Shown: positions 57,836 through 64,000 of the stretch, piece after piece
Layout of the letters: every line of letters starts with the position of its first letter
Position numbering within the stretch: position 1 is the first letter of the stretch
Assembly: GCF_001540865.1 (NCBI RefSeq)
Contig: NC_033635.1
Coordinates: 2,686,231 to 2,750,230, forward strand
DNA from: Ananas comosus
Lineage: Eukaryota > Streptophyta > Magnoliopsida > Poales > Bromeliaceae
Direction of reading: 5' to 3'
DNA length: 64,000 nt
Translations under genes and position numbers: made by a program
Notes under the pieces: generated by a model
Databases searched by the model: none
Told to the model about the DNA's origin: nothing
The model's input: only the letters and a program-made list of their open reading frames with translations

Positions 57836-58757
57836 GAGAGAAAATTTTATAATTTTGAATATTTACGACTTAAACATCAACAAGGCCTCAAAAAATAGAA
57901 TGATAGAAAAAGAGAGATTATTCGATTAATTAGAAACTAACATCCAAGATAGATCAATTAATGGTTTTTGATATATGTAGACTTTTTTAATATCTGAATA
58001 TCGCAGAACACATCAGTTGAACTAATTAACTTTGTTTTTGACGCTTCTATCATGAAGTTTCAGAGATGCGACAAATCAATAATTCCGCGTGTTATTCAAT
58101 CATAAAATGAGAATATTCTCTCCAAAAAGCTTTGTTCTAATTCCCACCCTGATCAAGCCAATTTGTTCCAAGCCCAAGCCTTATATACCACACATATACA
58201 ATGTGGTCCAAAGTAAGGATGTGACATATTGGACGGTTATATTCCATTTTATCAAAAGCCATAACTTTATAGAATTATTATATATATTATGGTTAATAAT
58301 TTGATGGGGTAATTGGTGAATGTGATTGCCTTAGGAAAAGAACAATGAGATTGAGCTTAGCCAATTGATTTTGAGAGGCCTAAATCAAACCATTTGTTGC
58401 TGCTGATTGTAGGGTGCATGATGGTGTGGGTCACATGGTGTTGAGTTGGTTTAATAAGATCATACGTGATGGTGGTAGCTGGTGCTTGTTCATGGTGTGA
58501 ATTCAAAGAGAAGTTCAATTCATGGGGGATTTAGATGCAAGTGATGGGGGATTTAGATGCAAGTGGACCAGCTCGACCCAAACCGAGGACGCGATTCGAA
58601 ATTAAAATGATTTAGACGTCGAGCAATTCTTGTTCGCTCGTGTGTTGGATCTAGTTGGATCTAGTTGCTAGAAGAACCAAAAGTAGCTTTTTCAATAAAA
58701 TTTCCTCTAGAAGCTTACCATTGCGATAATGATAACTTCTTTTAACTTCATAATATT

Positions 58758-58879
58758 ATTATCGACTGTCTCTGGCGCAAGTGGTAAATGGCTTGATAAT
58801 TGGTATCCCAAGTTTCAAATTCGAATCCTAATTAATTCATATTTTCAGCTAAGTAGCATGCTATCTATCTCTAAAAAAA
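58758..58879 (+). mobile_element. tRNA-derived SINE with internal deletion
   Basis: Head 'tctggcgcaagtggtaaatgg', B box 'aattcgaatccta', 'attcatattttcagctaag' and then directly 'tagcatgctatct' plus A run; the 'ataaacgaagcggg' stretch is missing. A 14-bp TSD with one mismatch is present: aacttcataatatt (58744-58757) and aacttcatgatatt (58880-58893). Confidence 0.85.
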
Positions 58880-59332
58880 AACTTCATGATATTGTTTTTC
58901 AAAGAAACAACTATCGCAAAAGCTATGTCAAATAGGCACTTCAGTAAACATTTTGATCAAATAGCAACAAATAAGATTTTGAAAACTTGAAATAAGATTT
59001 TACCCGAAAAGTAATAGTTCTAATTTAAAACTTCCATCTTTAATTGAGTTGCGAAGCTAAGAAGTTTCAATGAATATGTGGGCCTGAAATGAACCTAGTT
59101 GGATTTAGGCTCGCATTACATTGTTTGGGCCCGGGCAATCCGACACTATAAGTTAGATTGTGGACTTAGGCTACATTGTAATGGGCGGGCCAAATTACCT
59201 CTTAATTAAAACCAAATTTATTCAAATAAACCCCTCCATGAGGGAGAAATTACCGTTTGCCCCTCCGTCGTCGTCACTGCGGATAAGGGATTTTGTTACC
59301 CACTCACAAACCCTAGCTGAGAGAGACCAACA

Positions 59333-61432
59333 ATGGCTTCTCCCTCCTCTCACCTCCTCCCCCTCTCTCCCTCCTCCGCTCCCTCCTCCTCTCTCATACC
59401 CCCATGGACGAAGACACAGACGAAGACGAAGCCCACTACCAGAACCCACCCCTTCTCCTCTCTCCACTCCAAACCCACCTTCTCCCTTCCCCTCCACCAC
59501 CCTCCTAGGGTTTCTCTCGAAGACCCGCTTCTCCAAACCCCCTCAAACCCCTCCCCGAAACCCCACTCCACCTTCAAGAACTCCATCTGGGTCAACCCCA
59601 ACAGCCCCCGCGCCGCCGCGCTCCGCCGCCGCTCCGCCGACTCCCGCTACGCCCGCCTCGCCGAGATCGCCGGAACCCTAGACGCCGCCGAGCCCTCTGA
59701 CGCCGCCATTGCCGACCTGCTCCTCACCTCCTTAGGCCACAACCCGTTGGAGCACGAGGCAGTGATCGTCCTCAACAACATGGAGAGCTCCCACAACGCC
59801 GTGCTCGCGCTCCGATGGTTCCAGAGTGTGATTAAGGTCAACAAGGAGGTAATCCTCTACAACGTGACCTTCAAAGTGCTTAGGAAGTGTAGAAATTGGG
59901 ATGGGGTCGAAACCCTTTGGAAGGAGATGTCGGAGAAGGAGATAAACCCTGATAATGTAACATTCTCTACTGTGATCAGCTGCGCCAGGCTCTGTAATTT
60001 ACCGGCTAAAGCCGTGGAGTGGTTCGAGAAGATGCCCGAATTCGGGTGCAACCCAGATGACGTCACTTACTCGGCCATGATCGATGCTTACGGCCGATCG
60101 GGCAATGTGGAGACCGCTCTTAAGCTCTATGATCGTGCCCGCAAGGAAAAATGGCGACTTGATCCCGTTACGTTCGCCACGGTTATTAGGGTTTACAGTT
60201 CTTCGGGTAATTTCGATGGTGCGCTCAATGTGTTCGAGGAAATGAAGGCACTTGGTGTGAAGCCAAATTTGGTTATTTATAATACTTTGTTGGATGCCAT
60301 GGGCCGGGCTAGTAGGCCGTGGCAAGTGAAGAACATTTATAGAGAGATGAGCGACAAAGGGCTTTTGCCTAATAGGTCCACTTACGCCGCGCTTCTAAGA
60401 GCGTATAGTAAGGCTCGGTATGCTGAGGATGCCCTGACTGTGTATAGGGAGATGAGGGAGAAAGGGTTCGAGCCGAACGTAATATTGTATAATATGCTTT
60501 TATCTATGTGTGCTGACATCGGCTGTATCGATGAAGCCGCTGAGATTTTCGAAGAGATGAAGGGATTACCGGAGAATTGTCAGCCCGATAGTTGGAGTTA
60601 CTCGTCTTTGATCACTGCTTATTCTTGTAATGGGCAGGTTTCGGAGGCAGAAACGATGTTGAATGAGATGTTAGCAGCGGGTTTTCAACCTAATATTTTT
60701 GTTCTCACTTCGCTCATCCAATGCTATGGAAAAGCCCGACTCACTGATAATGTAGTAAGAGCTTTCGACAAGCTCGCGGAGTTGGGTATCACACCGGATG
60801 ACCGATTCTGCGGTTGCCTTCTGAATGTGTTGACTCAAACCCCAGAGAATGAGTTAGAAAAAGTGATTGGTTGCATCCAAAGATCTAATCCTCAACTGGG
60901 TTCTTTAGTAAAGCTACTTGTAAATGAGAACACTCCGATTAGAGCAATCAAAGAAGGAGCTAATGAGTTATTCAGCAATATCGGTATTGAGGTGAAGAAG
61001 GCTTATTGTAACTGTTTGATAGATCTTTGTGTTAATCTCAATCAAATGGAAAGAGCTTGTGTGCTTTTTGACCTAGCACTTAGACTCGAGATTTATACAG
61101 ATCTTCAAGCGAAATCTTCTACGCAGTGGTCTTTACATGTGAGAAGCCTTTCGCTGGGGGCGGCTTTGACTTCACTGCATGTTTGGATGAACGATTTGTC
61201 GAAGGCTTTGCAGAACGGGGAGGAGTTGCCCCCATTACTCGGAATCCATACCGGCCATGGCAAGCACAAGTATTCTGAGAAAGGGTTGGCTTCGACTTTT
61301 GAGTCGCACTTGAGGGAGCTCAATGCACCGTTCCATGAGGCTCCCGATAGGGTGGGGTGGTTTCTGACGACCAGCGTCGCTGCTAAGTCGTGGTTGGAGG
61401 CGAAGAGTTCGCCTGAGTTGGTTACTGCTTAG
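59333..61432 (+). CDS. SVR7: Chloroplast PPR-SMR protein SVR7/ATP4
   Basis: Intronless, 699 aa. A Ser/Pro/Thr-rich N-terminus of about 75 residues fits a chloroplast transit peptide, followed by the conserved IWVNPNSPRAAALRRRSADSRY segment. About nine to ten P-type PPR motifs span roughly residues 170-500 (for example DNVTFSTVISCARLCN, DDVTYSAMIDAYGRSGN, NLVIYNTLLDAMGRASR, DSWSYSSLITAYSCNG). The C-terminal SMR (MutS-related) region starts near residue 598 (WSLHVRSLSLGAAL) and contains HTGHGKHKYSEKG and NAPFHEAPDRVGWF. This combination identifies the SVR7 (At4g16390) / maize ATP4 orthologue, required for plastid atpB translation and other chloroplast transcripts. The SMR has WSLH rather than the classical LDLH, as in that group. 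Length is close to the Arabidopsis protein. The start is the ATG at 59333, just after a purine-rich leader. Confidence 0.94.
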   Translation: MASPSSHLLPLSPSSAPSSSLIPPWTKTQTKTKPTTRTHPFSSLHSKPTFSLPLHHPPRVSLEDPLLQTPSNPSPKPHSTFKNSIWVNPNSPRAAALRRRSADSRYARLAEIAGTLDAAEPSDAAIADLLLTSLGHNPLEHEAVIVLNNMESSHNAVLALRWFQSVIKVNKEVILYNVTFKVLRKCRNWDGVETLWKEMSEKEINPDNVTFSTVISCARLCNLPAKAVEWFEKMPEFGCNPDDVTYSAMIDAYGRSGNVETALKLYDRARKEKWRLDPVTFATVIRVYSSSGNFDGALNVFEEMKALGVKPNLVIYNTLLDAMGRASRPWQVKNIYREMSDKGLLPNRSTYAALLRAYSKARYAEDALTVYREMREKGFEPNVILYNMLLSMCADIGCIDEAAEIFEEMKGLPENCQPDSWSYSSLITAYSCNGQVSEAETMLNEMLAAGFQPNIFVLTSLIQCYGKARLTDNVVRAFDKLAELGITPDDRFCGCLLNVLTQTPENELEKVIGCIQRSNPQLGSLVKLLVNENTPIRAIKEGANELFSNIGIEVKKAYCNCLIDLCVNLNQMERACVLFDLALRLEIYTDLQAKSSTQWSLHVRSLSLGAALTSLHVWMNDLSKALQNGEELPPLLGIHTGHGKHKYSEKGLASTFESHLRELNAPFHEAPDRVGWFLTTSVAAKSWLEAKSSPELVTA

Positions 61433-62513
61433 GTATATGCATTTTCCTACCTAATCAGGATGTTGTTTGTAAGGAGGATTTTTTTCCACTTTTCAATATA
61501 CCATTTTTGATCATCTTGATATAGCCAGATGCTCTGTTTCTTGCAATGTTGTTACTGTGGGGCATAATGGTAGCTTTGTCATAAACTTGTGTTCTGTCTC
61601 TCACAGTTCGTATTTGTTTCATAATATTTAATTATTCCTTTACTTTGCTAATAATTTTCCATAAGCAAGATGATTTATTTCCTAGGACCTGGAGGATACA
61701 CAGGTAAAAGAACAGTTTTGAGAGCACTGATTTGTGTTAGATGCTTGATAATAGTTACATTTTAAAAATCTTACAAGGTGCATAGGATCCAGCTCCTGCA
61801 ACGGCTATGCTTTCATGTGTCCTTATTGCCAAAAATTGGTCATTCTGTTAGTCATTTTCTTCCTTGTTTTGCTTTTTCTCTCATTGACGGTTTTAATTAT
61901 GATATATCGAGTCACTGGCTACAACTTAATGCAACTGTTCAATTAGGATCGATCAAGCTCAACTCATTTCCACCCTTTTATCTCATTGGATCCTCAAATC
62001 ACACTACCAGTTCATACCATTTTTGCATGTAGAATTGACAGAAAATTCATCAGAATATGCAATAGAAAAAAGTTTGCTAGGTTTACTAGCAGTCTTCTCA
62101 AATTCTCAAATGTTTTACAAAAATAAATAATAATTGAAAAGAAAAAAAAAAAGAAAAAGAATGACCATTCAGCACAAATAGATTGTACAATAATGTTGAT
62201 CTTATCTTATGGGCCCAACCTCCTAGAAAAACTAGCTAAATGACAATAAATTGCAATACGAAAAAGAACATCAATCACCTAAGGCAATCCAAAATTTACC
62301 CCCTCTGTGTAATCACCTAGCATACACCTAGTCCGCTTTTCTACTGTGCAATAAATAGTTCCCCATATTAATTTCCATAGGATCCATACTATGATGCAAA
62401 CATCAATCCTCAGCAGATGAGAAGAGTCGCTTTTGCTCGATTGTTCGTGTTCACTTTTTCTGCGTGATGTACACAACAACATCAATAGCTACGCGAATGG
62501 GTCCCAGCGAATT
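61433..62513. other. Convergent 3' flanks of SVR7/ATP4 and the cysteine-synthase-like gene
   Basis: No additional gene or identifiable transposon is seen in this 1.1 kb. Confidence 0.6.
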
Positions 62514-63884
62514 TCAAGGATGGATGAATTCGAGGCTGGTTGCGGTGGGGGTCAAGCCATGGTCAGCCAAATATTGATCATTGAAGAACTTGCTAAGATG
62601 CCTCATCCCACTGTCGCAAAGGATTGTCACAATTGTGTGGCCTGGACCTAAAGCTCGTGCTACTCGTACAGCTCCAACACAGTTCATGGCTGAAGAGCTC
62701 CCGACGAATAGGCCGTCATTCCTCAGAAGAAACCTGAGAAGTAAAACCGATCATCTATTAGAGCAACAAATAGCCATCGAGTCTACATACCATGTGCTAT
62801 GGTCTACAATCATTGTTCAACCTCCACTATCACGTTACGGCTACATCATAGACAGGTAAATTGCATTATATATGTATAATGGACCAGTATTAAAAGGCCA
62901 AAAAGTTTTGACTTCTAAACCATGATTTTTTGCATATCATCACCTTATCGAGATGGCGGTTATCAGCGCCTATAACTCATAGCAGGAGAAGTGGTCATAC
63001 CTTCATAAAGACCAATACTGTTAAGGAATGATAGATCACAGAACGAAAATAAGCTCAATGCCAAAGCTTCTAATAGGTATCTCAAATTAGTTTACAACTT
63101 TTTTTTTGTGTTTTATGATCGCACAAACAGTTAGGCATCACAACTTAATAATGTTCAGATGATTAACCTGGACATTTCGACAGCTTCCTTATCAGTGCCT
63201 CGGTAAGCTCCATCCAACTCTGCCATCATGAAATTCTTGGTCACTCTGTTGATTCCGATCCCTTCTGTAACTGTATCAAAAGGGTTCTTCAGCCTTCGGC
63301 CTTCCGCCTCCTCCTTAGTGTACATCACTCCTCTTGTCACCTTATTGAACAGACCAGACCCTGGCGGGTCAATAAGGAAGCATTTGATCTTCGGATTCTT
63401 TTCCTGAAAGGTAACAAGAATGAAAAATTCTACTAATAATACTATTCTAACAATATAAAGAAATTGTGAATTATAAGAAGGAAAGAAGAAAAACCTTGAG
63501 AAATTGAGAAACTCCAGCGACAGTGCCACCTGTGCCAGCAGCAGCAACAAAGGCATGCAAAGAACCCTGACTTTGTTCCCATATTTCGGGTCCAGTCCCC
63601 TCATAGTGGGCCCGAAAGTTTGCTAAATTTTCAAACTGATCAGCGAAAAACCCTCCTCTACAATCAGCAGAGGAGATGGCATTGCCCTGTTCCCCTTGCG
63701 GCGTATGACCATTCATGTGTACTGAACCATTGGCTTCTGTTTTGTTCGCTTCCCTTTGCTTTGCCGCTAACTCGGTTGCCTCTAACGCCCTCCTCCTTGC
63801 TACGTTAACATAGTGGTCCTTGTGTGTAATGGAAACCGGCCGCACTCTTTCTACGGTAGCTCCAAGGGCCTCCAGTATTTGAGA
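62514..63884 (-). CDS. Cysteine-synthase-like PLP-dependent enzyme (3' part, cut by window edge)
   Basis: Three 3' exons are visible: 63884-63495, 63403-63168 and 62733-62514 (281 codons plus stop), with GT-AG introns and consistent phases. The 5' exons lie beyond 64000. The sequence has the PLP phosphate-binding loop AAGTGGTVAGVSQFLK, the region KIKCFLIDPPGSGLFN, and the late VGSSSAMNCVGAVRVA and TILCDSGMRHLSKFFND segments of fold-type II cysteine synthase/cystathionine beta-synthase enzymes. An insertion of about 50 residues between VARRRALEATELAAK and GGFFADQFENLANF is Gln/Glu/Asn-rich and unlike canonical OAS-TL. It fits the divergent plant group that includes Arabidopsis At1g55880. The substrate is unknown. 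The Schiff-base lysine would lie in the missing 5' part. Confidence 0.88.
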
Positions 63885-64000
63885 CTGGAAAAAGTACTTC
63901 AAACTAAGAACTGAAATGTACAAACAAAACAGTATAAACTAGAAAATAACTTCTTGTACTACTGCTTGTCTGCATAATCTTATCAAATCTCATAGCTTTT

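Larger units (their letters stand above)
55611..59150. other. 3.5-kb intergenic region between LINE fragment and SVR7/ATP4
   Basis: AT-rich, with no supported gene. It holds a degenerate SINE (57731-57835), an internally deleted SINE (58758-58879) and a short direct duplication at about 58522-58564 ('catgggggatttagatgcaag'). Confidence 0.55.

Overview
The window is nuclear DNA of a flowering plant, most likely a monocot. Intergenic DNA is AT-rich and full of microsatellites and small transposons, while several coding regions are strongly GC-rich, as in monocots. Genes contain GT-AG introns and belong to plant-only families: HIPP metallochaperone, MED32, RUS4, PPR-SMR, DC1 and GIS-type C2H2. 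A commelinid such as pineapple is my best guess, but the sequence alone does not prove a species. There are no bacterial, viral or organellar genes. Isolated N bases at 13037 and 18030 show that this is an assembly.

Genes from left to right. A GIS/ZFP-type C2H2 repressor (4022-4711, +). A small membrane protein (9530-9943, +). A two-exon PLS-type PPR gene (11581-13069, -). A DC1-domain gene (19123-19773, +). Two divergently oriented EF-hand paralogues (21691-22140, - and 23546-23956, +). An F-box-associated-like protein without an F-box (25537-26604, -). Mediator subunit MED32 (27378-27836, +). A DUF1195-like membrane protein with a probable GC-AG intron (33603-35053, +). A six-exon BAH plus double-agenet chromatin reader (37311-42133, -). 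The ten-exon gene for ROOT UVB SENSITIVE 4 (46578-50269, -). A five-exon HIPP with two HMA domains and a CSVM prenylation box (52791-54666, -). The chloroplast PPR-SMR protein SVR7/ATP4 (59333-61432, +). The 3' part of a cysteine-synthase-like PLP enzyme that runs off the right edge (62514-63884, -). I rebuilt the spliced models by hand from GT/AG sites and reading-frame phase; all junctions are phase-consistent. The genes look like independent neighbours. The only close pairs with possible shared 5' regions are the two EF-hand genes and the F-box-associated-like/MED32 pair.

Between the genes there is a dense collection of short mobile elements, many with intact target-site duplications (TSDs). 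The main ones are a tRNA-derived SINE family (at least eight copies or remnants), a 5'-truncated LINE whose 3' end carries the same stem-loop tail as the SINE, and several families of non-autonomous Mutator-like elements with 9-bp TSDs. The latter include a three-copy family, a 1.3-kb foldback and a possible Pack-MULE carrying a GC-rich insert. There is also a 514-bp CACTA element. The shared SINE/LINE tail is the most interesting result: the likely parasite and the likely source of its replication machinery are both visible in 64 kb.
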